From an uncultured Chloroflexota bacterium (lineage in GTDB: Bacteria > Chloroflexota > Anaerolineae > UBA4142 > SHND01): a stretch of 40,987 nt of DNA. Below are positions 33,499 to 40,987 of this stretch, in pieces. The stretch's first letter is position 1; each line of letters begins with the position of its first letter. Where the stretch lies: NCBI GenBank assembly GCA_937870825.1, contig CALMZO010000420.1, positions 1-40,987 of the forward strand, given 5' to 3'. A program made the position numbers and the translations under genes. The notes below the pieces were generated by a model, which worked only from the letters and a program-made list of their open reading frames with translations, did no database searches and was not told where the DNA came from.

Positions 33499-34686
33499 AT
33501 GTTAATGGACCACAAAACATCTACCCTGACCCAAGCGCCGCAGATTCATTTCGATTTGTCCGATGAGCAGCGGCAGTTTCAAGAATTGGCGCACGAGTTT
33601 GCGGAAAAAGAAATTCGTCCCGTCGCGGCGGATTACGACGAACGCGAAGAATTTCCCTGGGACGTAATCAAAAAAGCGGCTGGGCTTGGACTGATGACGT
33701 ACGGCTTGCCCGAAGAGTACGGCGGGACGGGCGCGAACGCGTTGACGCAGTGTGTTGTCACCGAAGAACTCGCGTGGGGCTGCGCGGGCATCACCACCGC
33801 GTTGGGCGGCACGGGGCTTTGTGCGACGCCCATCGCGATTGCGGGAACGGACGCGCAAAAGAAAAAATATCTCGGACGTTTCAGCGACACGCGCAAACTC
33901 ACGCTCGGCGCGTACGCGATTACCGAACCGAACGCGGGCAGCGATGTCGCTTCGATGAAAACCACCGCGCGCAAAGTACACGGCGGTTATGTGTTGAACG
34001 GCACGAAACATTTCATCACGAACGGCGGTCTCGCGGATGTGTACGTAATTTTTGCGACGCTCGACCCGTCGCAGCGCGCCGACGGCATTTGCGCGTTCAT
34101 TGTCGAAAAAGAGATGGGCGTGCAAGCAGGCAAAAAAGAACGCAAGATGGGCATTCGCGCGTCGCACACCGCGCAGATTCACCTGGAAGATGTTTTCGTT
34201 CCCGAAGAAAATCGGTTGGGCGAAGAAGGCGAAGGTTTTCTTGTCGCGATGCGAACGTTTGAACACACGCGCCCCGATGTCGCGGCGATGGCAGTCGGCG
34301 TCGCGCGCGCGGCGTTCGAATATTCGATGGAGTACGCCCAGCAGCGCGAACAATTCGGCAAACCGATTGCGCGTTTTCAAGCAATTGGTTTCATGCTCGC
34401 GGACATGGCGACCGAAATTGACGCTGCACGTCTCTTGACATGGCGCAGCGCGTGGATGCTTGACCAAGGATATCCCGTGAACAAAGAAGCGAGCATGGCA
34501 AAACGTTTCGCGGCGGATACCGCGATGAAAGTGACAACCGACGCGTTACAAGTCATGGGCGGTGTCGGTTACACGCGCGATTATCCTGTCGAGAAATGGA
34601 TGCGCGACGCGAAAATCATGCAAATCTACGAAGGCACGAGTCAGATTCAACGCATTGTGATTTCGAGAATGTTGACGGGGTGGTAA
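33499..34686 (+). CDS. Acyl-CoA dehydrogenase
   Basis: This FAD enzyme oxidises acyl-CoA to trans-2-enoyl-CoA in beta-oxidation. The 395-residue protein has LSDEQRQFQELAHEFAEKEI at the N terminus, AYAITEPNAGSDVASMKTTA and NGTKHFITNGG in the FAD/substrate region, and QREQFGKPIARFQ. The catalytic base is expected at about Glu378 in MQIYEGTSQIQRIVI. ATG 33499 is used, with TGGAG six bases upstream; an earlier in-frame start lies inside the repeat-derived leader. It is the last gene of the TetR-led operon. Electron-transfer flavoprotein genes are not in the window. Confidence 0.96.
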   Translation: MLMDHKTSTLTQAPQIHFDLSDEQRQFQELAHEFAEKEIRPVAADYDEREEFPWDVIKKAAGLGLMTYGLPEEYGGTGANALTQCVVTEELAWGCAGITTALGGTGLCATPIAIAGTDAQKKKYLGRFSDTRKLTLGAYAITEPNAGSDVASMKTTARKVHGGYVLNGTKHFITNGGLADVYVIFATLDPSQRADGICAFIVEKEMGVQAGKKERKMGIRASHTAQIHLEDVFVPEENRLGEEGEGFLVAMRTFEHTRPDVAAMAVGVARAAFEYSMEYAQQREQFGKPIARFQAIGFMLADMATEIDAARLLTWRSAWMLDQGYPVNKEASMAKRFAADTAMKVTTDALQVMGGVGYTRDYPVEKWMRDAKIMQIYEGTSQIQRIVISRMLTGW

Positions 34687-34739
34687 AAACACACAGCTGG
34701 TGGCTGCTTGATATGTGAACAAAGTCTGCCCGACACTCT

Positions 34740-35108
34740 TTACCGAAATGAATCCGTACCCACCGGGGCGGTTTCCCATTGACAACCGCCCCGCACATAC
34801 GTCCCAAAGTCTATCTGTTCAGTGGGTGCCGTTTCGAGTTTGCCTAGAATCTCTGCCGTTTGTTCGCGCGTCACGCGTGCGCACACCTCGATTTTGTTTT
34901 CAGCGCTGCTCCCCGCCATGATTACTTGTGTGCTAATCCGAATTGCCAACCGCGTTGGCGTGGCTCCCGCTGTGGCAGGAGAAAGCGGCGTCGGGTTGGT
35001 CGCAGTTGTGTTTGATGGAGCAGGTGAAGAGACAGATGTTGCGAGTGGTGTAAAGTCAAGTGGAGTGGGTGCGCGAATCGTCGTGATACGCCGTTTCTCT
35101 TCAAAACG
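34740..35108 (-). pseudogene. Orphan open frame, possible remnant of a P/T-rich secreted protein
   Basis: From 35108 to the stop at 34740 there are 122 open codons with no ATG or credible GTG start at the front. The first half is Pro/Thr/Ser-rich (TPLATSVSSPAPSNTTATNP), much like the linker of the neighbouring secreted protein. The second half (EVCARVTREQTAEILGKLET, then IDFGTYVRGGCQWETA) looks like a folded domain. The frame is the same as that of the upstream sialidase-like gene, separated from it by two TGA codons three codons apart. It may be a domain lost by nonsense mutation, or a truncated separate gene. Confidence 0.4.
34765..34792. terminator. Hairpin between convergent operons, possible terminator
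   Basis: GGGGCGGTT (34765-34773) pairs perfectly with AACCGCCCC (34784-34792) around a 10-base loop. There is no U-tract, so a rho-independent function is uncertain. Its place between convergent genes suits a transcript-end structure. Confidence 0.4.
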
Positions 35109-35120
35109 TCAAGAGTAGCG

Positions 35121-37067
35121 TCAGGGTGTAACTTGGACAATGTTGTAGTGAATCTGCATTCTGTCGCTGGGTGTAGAGCGTTCGGGCCACTGGGCGACAA
35201 AGTTGAGTTTTGAGTTGGCGTAATAAAACGCGCCGCGCACATAATCGCCGACGAACTCTAAATACAGTGGGTCCCAACTGCGTTGAATGCCTTTCGTCAA
35301 TGCAAGGTCGGACACCTTTGACCATTTGCCGCGCGGTTCGGTGGCAGATTGAATCGCGTTATCGTCCACGACGACGAAACGTGTGGTGAGTCGTCCTTCG
35401 CGTTCATTCGGCCCACTGCTGCCGGCAAAGACCGTTTCGTACCAATATAACACCGCGCTGCTTTCCGCAGAATTTTTCGGGAGTTTTACACGATCCGTTT
35501 CGATGAAACTCGCGTAGAGAATATGCCCGCGCGCGGATTTTTCTGCGGCGTCCAGTGTCAAGAGCAGAGTGCTGCTCGTTTTGCTCACTGAAATTTCATG
35601 TGTGATTCGTACAAGATACACATGCAGCACTTGGCGTCCATTCTTGATGCTGGGAAATGACACGCGCACATAATCGCCTGTCGCATCACTCTTGACGCGC
35701 GAGATCGAAATGGCTCCCGCATTCCGAAGGCCCGCATCAAAAAAATCGGAGAGTGCCAAAGTGCCGCCCGGTAAATCTTTGGCGCGCAAACCCTCACATT
35801 TCTCATTTGAAATTTTTGCGGTGTCGAGCGGAGCATCCCAAATTTTCGGATGCGTCCACGTCAGATGCGGCACGCCCGCGTCGCAGCGAAAGAAAAAGAC
35901 GCGCCCGCTTTTGTGCCACTCATTAGGCGGCAGTGAAGTCATTACGACGGGCACTTGACTGTACGGACTGATTTGTCTGCCGTCCGTCCACGTTTCGCCT
36001 TTGTCTTGTGATGCGAAATAAACCGTGTTCCAGATGTAATGACCCGGCTTGAGTGGATTCTCTGTATTTTTTGTATAGTCGCGTCCACCTACGCACATTG
36101 TCGTGACATACAGCCAGTTCGTCCACGGGTCCACGTACACCTCTTGACGATCATAGCCGCCAAGCCATTTCACCAAATCGTTCCCCTGGGGCCAGCCGCA
36201 CGCGCCGAGTTCAAATTTGCTCGTCGTCGGATTGTACACTTTTACTTCTGCCGAATCGAGAACAAGTTTTGGATTCGTCCACGAGTCGCCGCAAGTCGTC
36301 GAACGCCAAATGAGGAACGCGCTGCGCCAACCTTCATTGTAATCTTTCCACTTGTTCCAAATCTCTTGCGCGGCGGTCGAAACGGGTTTTCGTTTCACGC
36401 CGACGCCCCACAACAGTAACACTTCTCCATCTGCCATTCGCACAAGATTGTTATCGAACGTGATCATGTTGAAATCGGCGCCGGCGGAGGGCAGCGCAAT
36501 TGTTCGCGTATTCGTTCCATCCAAATCTTGCGCGAGCAAAATCGGAAAATCGAGATTGGGGCGGTCCATCGGAAAGGGAGTCGGTTTCGGATTCGTACCC
36601 ATCCGCGAACCCGACGCAAAAAGCACGCGCCCCTTCGGACAATTCGCGCTTTCGCCGGGCGCAATCGCGATGGACGTTGTTTCCACATCATTGCCGTTGC
36701 CAACGTTCACAATTCGATCCGTTAAGCCAAGTCCGTAGATTGAACCAAGAGGCGGAACCGAGGTCACAAGCGGTGGGGCGACAGTGCCGAGCGGCATCTT
36801 GGTCGCAATGGAAACGCCGGGTTTGGTTTTCGTTACAGTCACAAATGGCTGAACGGTGACGGGATTGTTGTTGGTAAAAAGAGACGTACCCGTTTTGTTG
36901 GGCGCGGGTGTCGGCGTGCTTGTGAGCTTGGGGAGAACGCTCGTGACGAATTTGAAAGGCGTCGGTGTTGCCGTCGCGGCGGAAATGATGGATGACGCAT
37001 GTGCGATAAAGAGCGCGCTTGATGCAAGCACCACCAAAATCAACAATGGAAGCAATTTATTTTTCAT
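35121..37067 (-). CDS. Secreted sialidase-fold (BNR/Asp-box) protein
   Basis: This 648-residue protein has a Sec signal peptide (about 1-30, KNKLLPLLILVVLASSALF) and a Thr/Pro-rich linker (about 33-100). The rest has the look of a beta-propeller: an Asp box (SQDKGETW) and a variant (STTCGDSW), plus repeated strands such as WLYVTTMCVGGRDY and GRVFFFRCDAGVPHLTWTHP. No full set of sialidase catalytic residues (Arg triad, Tyr, Asp) could be assigned, so hydrolase activity is uncertain. It may be a carbohydrate-binding propeller. ATG 37067 overlaps the upstream small gene by 11 bases. It is the last gene of a three-gene operon of exported proteins. Confidence 0.85.
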   Translation of the reverse strand: MKNKLLPLLILVVLASSALFIAHASSIISAATATPTPFKFVTSVLPKLTSTPTPAPNKTGTSLFTNNNPVTVQPFVTVTKTKPGVSIATKMPLGTVAPPLVTSVPPLGSIYGLGLTDRIVNVGNGNDVETTSIAIAPGESANCPKGRVLFASGSRMGTNPKPTPFPMDRPNLDFPILLAQDLDGTNTRTIALPSAGADFNMITFDNNLVRMADGEVLLLWGVGVKRKPVSTAAQEIWNKWKDYNEGWRSAFLIWRSTTCGDSWTNPKLVLDSAEVKVYNPTTSKFELGACGWPQGNDLVKWLGGYDRQEVYVDPWTNWLYVTTMCVGGRDYTKNTENPLKPGHYIWNTVYFASQDKGETWTDGRQISPYSQVPVVMTSLPPNEWHKSGRVFFFRCDAGVPHLTWTHPKIWDAPLDTAKISNEKCEGLRAKDLPGGTLALSDFFDAGLRNAGAISISRVKSDATGDYVRVSFPSIKNGRQVLHVYLVRITHEISVSKTSSTLLLTLDAAEKSARGHILYASFIETDRVKLPKNSAESSAVLYWYETVFAGSSGPNEREGRLTTRFVVVDDNAIQSATEPRGKWSKVSDLALTKGIQRSWDPLYLEFVGDYVRGAFYYANSKLNFVAQWPERSTPSDRMQIHYNIVQVTP

Positions 37068-37320
37068 TGTCTTGTCCTGATTCCTTGGCTTGCGCGTCGT
37101 TCACGCGTTGCGTTTGATGAACGCCCAAACGACACTGCACAAAATCATACGCGTCGCGCAGCGATGTAAAATACAAACGCTCTCGACTTGCCACATGCTC
37201 GATCCAGCCGCGCCATGTGACCGAGCCGCCCGCTTCCAGCCAGATGCGAACGACAAAAAGATGTTCGATGCGTCCCGCGCAGTTAGCGCGGGACGCATCG
37301 GCAGCGATATTTTTGTTCAC
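37057..37320 (-). CDS. Small protein of unknown function in the secreted-protein operon
   Basis: This 87-residue protein has the core FVVRIWLEAGGSVTWRGWIE followed by HVASRERLYFTSLRDAYDFV. I recall such compact domains in small Chloroflexota proteins beside regulators and exported proteins; no function is known. The GTG start at 37320 overlaps the previous stop (GTGA). The first 20 or so residues (ADASRANCAGRIE) are encoded by a perfect 15-base palindrome, so the ancestral start may have been nearer to HLFVVRIW. It overlaps the sialidase-like gene by 11 bases. Confidence 0.75.
   Translation of the reverse strand: MNKNIAADASRANCAGRIEHLFVVRIWLEAGGSVTWRGWIEHVASRERLYFTSLRDAYDFVQCRLGVHQTQRVNDAQAKESGQDNEK
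37266..37300. repeat. Perfect 15-base palindrome at the start of the 87-residue gene
   Basis: CGATGCGTCCCGCGC (37266-37280) and GCGCGGGACGCATCG (37286-37300) pair perfectly around AGTTA. The hairpin begins 18 bases after the start codon of the gene at 37320, inside the coding sequence. Such a stem near the start codon should strongly affect translation. Confidence 0.95.
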
Positions 37321-37868
37321 AGGATTTTTCGCAAACAGATGACGGTGATGGACGCCGCGCTGACTGTCATGTCTGCAGCGCCCGCCGCTTCTTTGCGCGC
37401 GAAAAAGCGAAAGGTGTGGTTGCCAGTCACGCCTGTGTACGTAAAAATCGTACTCACCTCTTCGTACCGCTGGTCAAACCCTTGGTTGGCGGTAAATTCC
37501 GCGCGCCGTTCCGAAGAAGTGGCGGCTCCCGCATTGTCCATGGCGAGACTAAAGACATAGACGCCGTTGGCATTGTTCGTGCGCGTAGCTTCGGCGCTGG
37601 CAAGCACTGTGCAGATATGTGGATGACTGGTGCTGAGTTTTGGGGTCTCGACAAAGAGAAGAGATTTCTGCGCGGTGCTGTCTATGACTGTATCAGTACT
37701 CGTCTGGATGCCGTCACTCCCTATATCGTCCATCGTGGCGGTAAAAACTTTCACAGGCGGGTCGTTCGACGCCTGTGCCATCGTCGCCGTCGCCGCGAGT
37801 GCAATGAGAAGCATGATGGTCAGCGCAATGTTCCATGCGAACATCCATTTATTCAGTTGTGACTTCAT
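37317..37868 (-). CDS. Secreted protein of unknown function, 183 residues
   Basis: A signal peptide is clear (about 1-34: WNIALTIMLLIALAATATMA then QASND). The mature part is rich in Ser/Thr/Ala and predicted to be beta-stranded (KVFTATMDDIGSDGIQTSTD, then TFRFFARKEAAGAADMTVSA). No family is recognised; the pattern resembles a small jelly-roll or collagen-like tail domain. ATG 37868 has an excellent AAAGGAGG five bases upstream. A short hairpin (GTTGCC-GGCAAC) lies in its leader near 37885-37902. It opens the exported three-gene operon and is coupled to the next gene through GTGA. Confidence 0.8.
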   Translation of the reverse strand: MKSQLNKWMFAWNIALTIMLLIALAATATMAQASNDPPVKVFTATMDDIGSDGIQTSTDTVIDSTAQKSLLFVETPKLSTSHPHICTVLASAEATRTNNANGVYVFSLAMDNAGAATSSERRAEFTANQGFDQRYEEVSTIFTYTGVTGNHTFRFFARKEAAGAADMTVSAASITVICLRKIL

Positions 37869-37902
37869 TTATTCCTCCTTTGGCGTTGCCTTTTGGGGCA
37901 AC

Positions 37903-37934
37903 AAAAAAGTGATTCCAACATTCGGAATCACTTT
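37903..37934 (-). terminator. Rho-independent terminator of the AfsR-like regulator gene
   Basis: On the minus strand AAAGTGATTCC pairs perfectly with GGAATCACTTT (11 bases, 7-base loop) and is followed by TTTTTTGT. It lies 27 bases after the regulator stop codon and upstream of the secreted-protein operon. Confidence 0.95.
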
Positions 37935-37960
37935 AGCAAAGCTCGCGTCTCAAAACCGTC

Positions 37961-40900
37961 TCACCAAACGTTCTCGTTATACGCGCGCAGAATGGCGCGA
38001 TGGTACGGGATGCGGAGAAACGTTTCGCGCAGCGCGGGTTCGGGCAACGAATCGGCTTTGTTTTGCAAAAGCGCGTAGGCGCGGTTCAAAAAATCCGTCG
38101 CGCGTTCCGTGTCGCCGCGCGCGCGGGACACCACTGCCGCCGCCCACAAAATCGTTTGCGCGTCCGTCGCGTTTTCCTGCAATGACTCGAACGCCGCAAG
38201 CATTTCATTGACAATTTCCTGCGCGCGTTCAAGCTTGCCCATTCGCGCGCACGTCAATGCGAGGTCACGAAAATCGGTGAGCAAATCATCCGACGCGCCG
38301 AGCGCGCGTCGAATCTCTATCACTCGTTCTTGCAGGACGCGCGATTCTTCCAGATTGCCGAGTCCGCCGTGCGCCCAGCCCTGCATCGTCAACGCATTGG
38401 CTTCCATCGCGGGATGCTTGAGCGTACGCGCCACGTCGAGCGCGCGTTCCCCGTACGACAGCGTTTGCCCGTACGCGTTTTGATAAAACGAATTGTAGGC
38501 GAGATTGATGAGCGCGATGCCTTGCCCGCGCAAATCGTTCAGCATTTCAAAAAGTGTGAACGCGTTTTGGAAATTTTCGCGCGCGGCGTCGCGTTGTCCC
38601 AAGCGTTCCAACAAACTGCCGCGATTCAACAACACTGCCGCGCGTCCTTGCGTCTTGCCGATTTGTTCAAACAATGCAGCCGCCGCGTCGAAATGCGTTT
38701 GCGCGTCTTGAATGTGGAACAAACGCGTTGCCGCGTTCGCCAGACGCCAATGCGCGTCCGCTTCGCCTTCGCGGTCAGCGATGCGCCGCGTCAACGTCAA
38801 CATTTGTTCGGCGTACCCGCGCGCCGTTTTGTAATCGCCGCGCACGAACGCGGTCACACTGCCTGTTCGCAGCGTTTCGACGAGCAGCGATTGATTCGTG
38901 GTTTGCGCGGCGAGCGTTTCCGCCTCTTGCACAAAAGTTTGCAAATCGTCCAAACGTCCTTGATGCGCGGAAATTTCCGCGAGCATACAAAAACACTCCA
39001 CTTGGCCCGCCGCGTCTTGTGCGTCTGCAAACGCGCGCTGCGCGGCAAACGCGGACGCGCGCGCGGCATCGTACTGTCCCAACAAAATTTCGTGCGCCGC
39101 GCGCTGCCGCAGCACACGCGCATTCCAAATCCCGCGCGCGTTTTTCTCAAGCGTCGTAATCATCGCGCGTTCCGCGTCGCGTTCGCCTAGCGCGCGATGC
39201 AGGCGAATCGCGCGTTCGAGTGTTTCATTGCGCGCGTCGTCGTCATTCAACTCGTTTGCGAGATTTTGCATCGCATCCAAATCGGCGCGTTGTGTTTCGC
39301 GTTCGCCGCGCCGCGCCGCTAGCGTTTCATGCAGCGCGTAGAGTTCAAAACGTGTGCGCGCATCGTTCGTCAACGCGAGTCCGCGTTCCACATGCGCGAG
39401 CGCGTCTTGATTCGCAAACACGGCCGCGCTGTGGCGCGCCGCGCGCGCGTAAAACTGCGCGGCAGGTTCCGCATCATCACCGCGTTCGTAATGGCGCGCG
39501 AGTTCGGCTGCCAACTCATCGAGCCGTTCGCTGTACAATTCTTGCATCAAGCGCGCCGCGCGATGATGCCGCCGTTTTCGGTCTGCTTCAGAGATTTGAT
39601 TGTACAGTGTCGCGCGTACGAGATGATGCGTGAACGTATATTCGCCGCGCGGCGAGGACACGGCTTCGCTCACGAGTTGATGGTCGAGCAGTGTTCCCAG
39701 CGCGTCGAGCGTTTGACGTTCGCTCCAGCCGATGAGTTCGCGCACGAGTTCGAGCGAAAAGGTGTCGCCGAGGACAGACGCGGCTTGTGAAACGAGCTGC
39801 GTGGTGTTGGGCAAACGCGCGGTGCGGCGCGCAATCGTTTCTTCGACGGCGCGCGGCAACGATTCCATTTCGCGTGTTTCGTTTTCCGTCTCTGCCCATT
39901 CGCGCAGCAGTTGCGTGATAAAAAAGGGATTGCCTTCGCTCGCGGAAAATAATTTTTGCGCGAGTTCCGAAGAATCTTGAACCGTGCGCGCGAGAAGACT
40001 CACTGCCGTTTCATCCAAACGTCCGAGCGCGAGATGTTCAATTTCCTGCGTGGGCTGGAGACGCCGTCGCAATTCGCGCAAGGGATGCGCGCGCAAAATT
40101 TCTTCTTCGCGATAGGTTGCGACAAGTAAAACGCGGTGCGGCACAACCGCGCGCACAATCCATTCGAGCAACCCAAACGTATCCGCGCCTGCCCAATGTA
40201 CATCTTCCAAAATCACCAACAGCGGACGTGGCTGCGCGAGGGAAATCAAAATTTGTACGAATGCATGAAACAAACGCGTGCGTTCGCGTTCGGCATCGAG
40301 CGCGGCAGGCATTGGTAAATCGCTTCGCCGCGCGCGCAATTCAGGCACAACGCGTGTGAGTACACCCAGCGTTTGTGTTTCCCCCTCAATGCTGCTCAAC
40401 AACGGAAGCGCGCCGCGCAATGCTTGCACGACCGGCTGGTACGAAAACGCTTCGGGAAAACTCGTGCTGCCAAACAAAACGCGCGCGCCTTGTGCTTCCG
40501 CATACTGCGCGAGTTCTTGCGCGAGGCGCGTCTTGCCAATTCCCGCTTCGCCGCCGATGAGCAACATTCCGCCCGCGCCCTCCGCCGCGCGATTCCAACG
40601 CGCGCGCAGTTGTTGGATTTCCGCGTCACGTCCGACAAGCGGTAGAACTGCGGACGAAGGACGAATGACCAAAGACGAATCCGTTTTCGTCGTCTGTCGT
40701 TCGTCATCCGTCGGCACTGCCTCGTTCCGCAAAATGTTTTCGTACAACGCGAGGGTTTCGGGCATCGGTTCGACGCCGAGCTCGTTCGTCAGGTGTTGAC
40801 GAAATTGTTCAAATTCGCGCAGCGCGCCCGCGCGGTCGCCGGTCTCATAACGCAGCGTCATCAAAATCCGCCGCGCATCTTCACGCAATGAATCGTGCTG

Positions 40901-40987
40901 CGCGAGCTGTTGGGCATATTGCAGGGCAAAAGAAAAATCGCGGCGCGCCCGCGCGAGGGAAACGAGTCGCCACAAATTTTCTTGATA
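37961..40987 (-). CDS. AfsR/SARP-like regulator: BTAD, AAA ATPase and TPR (5' end outside window)
   Basis: The frame is open to the right edge, so the N-terminal DNA-binding domain is missing from view. What remains begins in a bacterial transcriptional activation domain (FALQYAQQLAQHD, then EFEQFRQHLTNELGVEPMPE). After a linker comes an AAA/STAND-type ATPase with Walker A GGEAGIGKTRL and Walker B LLVILEDVHWAGAD. About 500 residues of TPR-like helices follow (for example LLNRGSLLERLGQRDAAREN). The family senses signals through the ATPase and TPR parts and activates transcription. The linker TDDERQTTKTDSSLVIRPSS is encoded by a 60-base heptamer hairpin. It is upstream of the secreted-protein operon and separated from it by a terminator. 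Confidence 0.93.
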   Translation of the reverse strand, partial: YQENLWRLVSLARARRDFSFALQYAQQLAQHDSLREDARRILMTLRYETGDRAGALREFEQFRQHLTNELGVEPMPETLALYENILRNEAVPTDDERQTTKTDSSLVIRPSSAVLPLVGRDAEIQQLRARWNRAAEGAGGMLLIGGEAGIGKTRLAQELAQYAEAQGARVLFGSTSFPEAFSYQPVVQALRGALPLLSSIEGETQTLGVLTRVVPELRARRSDLPMPAALDAERERTRLFHAFVQILISLAQPRPLLVILEDVHWAGADTFGLLEWIVRAVVPHRVLLVATYREEEILRAHPLRELRRRLQPTQEIEHLALGRLDETAVSLLARTVQDSSELAQKLFSASEGNPFFITQLLREWAETENETREMESLPRAVEETIARRTARLPNTTQLVSQAASVLGDTFSLELVRELIGWSERQTLDALGTLLDHQLVSEAVSSPRGEYTFTHHLVRATLYNQISEADRKRRHHRAARLMQELYSERLDELAAELARHYERGDDAEPAAQFYARAARHSAAVFANQDALAHVERGLALTNDARTRFELYALHETLAARRGERETQRADLDAMQNLANELNDDDARNETLERAIRLHRALGERDAERAMITTLEKNARGIWNARVLRQRAAHEILLGQYDAARASAFAAQRAFADAQDAAGQVECFCMLAEISAHQGRLDDLQTFVQEAETLAAQTTNQSLLVETLRTGSVTAFVRGDYKTARGYAEQMLTLTRRIADREGEADAHWRLANAATRLFHIQDAQTHFDAAAALFEQIGKTQGRAAVLLNRGSLLERLGQRDAARENFQNAFTLFEMLNDLRGQGIALINLAYNSFYQNAYGQTLSYGERALDVARTLKHPAMEANALTMQGWAHGGLGNLEESRVLQERVIEIRRALGASDDLLTDFRDLALTCARMGKLERAQEIVNEMLAAFESLQENATDAQTILWAAAVVSRARGDTERATDFLNRAYALLQNKADSLPEPALRETFLRIPYHRAILRAYNENVW
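40653..40712. repeat. In-frame heptamer hairpin inside the AfsR-like gene
   Basis: Four 7-base units on the left (GACGAAG, GACGAAT, GACCAAA, GACGAAT), the loop CCGT, and four inverted units on the right (TTTCGTC, GTCTGTC, GTTCGTC, ATCCGTC) make exactly 60 bases, or 20 codons. It lies in the linker between the BTAD and ATPase domains. The class matches the intergenic element at 33418-33484. Confidence 0.92.

Larger units (their letters stand above)
34687..35120. other. Gap between the dehydrogenase and sialidase-like genes
   Basis: This stretch of 434 bases separates two convergent operons. It contains a degenerate minus-strand reading frame (34740-35108) and a perfect hairpin at 34765-34792. 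No intact gene with a credible start was found. The plus-strand reading 34822-35118 is the complement of the P/T-rich frame and is not accepted. Confidence 0.6.

Noticed and set aside
34822..35118. 98-codon plus-strand reading in the right gap
   Set aside because: It mirrors the P/T-rich minus frame as Gly/Val-rich sequence, and no ribosome-binding site was seen.
35109..35123. Recoding of TGA as a sense codon
   Set aside because: TGA ends many other intact genes in the window, including tupB, the PadR fusion and TetR, so it is a normal stop here.

Overview
The window looks like the chromosome of a Chloroflexota (Anaerolineae-like) bacterium. The basis is family recognition: a very long multi-GAF sensor kinase, an orphan MutL-type ASKHA protein beside a double-zinc-ribbon protein with PxWL motifs, an AfsR/SARP-like regulator and a tungstate ABC system. 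This assignment is an inference; there is no rRNA or other phylogenetic marker except gyrB.

Left edge (1-2230): the end of an integrated element. A 71-residue small gene with a perfect Shine-Dalgarno precedes a large serine recombinase. The recombinase frame runs antisense into the 3' end of a molybdopterin oxidoreductase gene (2101-2736, minus), which I take to be the attachment site. Next on the minus strand come a REC-histidine kinase hybrid and a 2094-residue membrane kinase with ten GAF domains (2855-10439).

Minus-strand housekeeping block (10850-17045): gyrB, a pair of small conserved-looking genes, an SRPBCC protein split by a frameshift in a (GC)6 run, a metallophosphoesterase, a membrane protein with a consensus sigma70 promoter, and an MFS transporter.

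Plus-strand cluster (17327-26534): eight co-directional genes without an assigned pathway. They are a 104-residue protein, a DUF6754-like membrane protein, a polytopic membrane protein, a 1033-residue zinc-ribbon membrane protein with three acidic repeats, another polytopic membrane protein, a MutL/ASKHA protein, a protein of unknown fold, and a membrane protein with a sortase-like tail. A bidirectional terminator closes the cluster. This is the best candidate for an undescribed system.

Minus-strand tungstate operon (26703-30071): a regulator fusing a PadR winged helix to a molybdate/tungstate-binding-protein-like domain, followed by tupA, tupB and tupC. The genes overlap or nearly touch, and a consensus promoter carries a perfect palindrome over its -10. 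Divergently, a TetR regulator with its own promoter and operator leads a fatty-acid operon: a cysteine-less thioredoxin-fold protein, acyl-CoA synthetase and acyl-CoA dehydrogenase (30395-34686).

Right edge (34687-40987): remains of a P/T-rich reading frame, a translationally coupled three-gene operon for secreted proteins including a sialidase-fold protein, a terminator, and the 3' part of a BTAD/AAA/TPR regulator that continues past the window.

A second layer runs through the whole core. At least ten short arrays with 7- or 8-base periodicity sit in the gaps between genes, usually at or within about ten bases of a stop codon, and several are built as two inverted arms. One such 60-base hairpin lies in frame inside the AfsR-like gene. 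Two other palindromes lie in frame inside tupA and a small gene.
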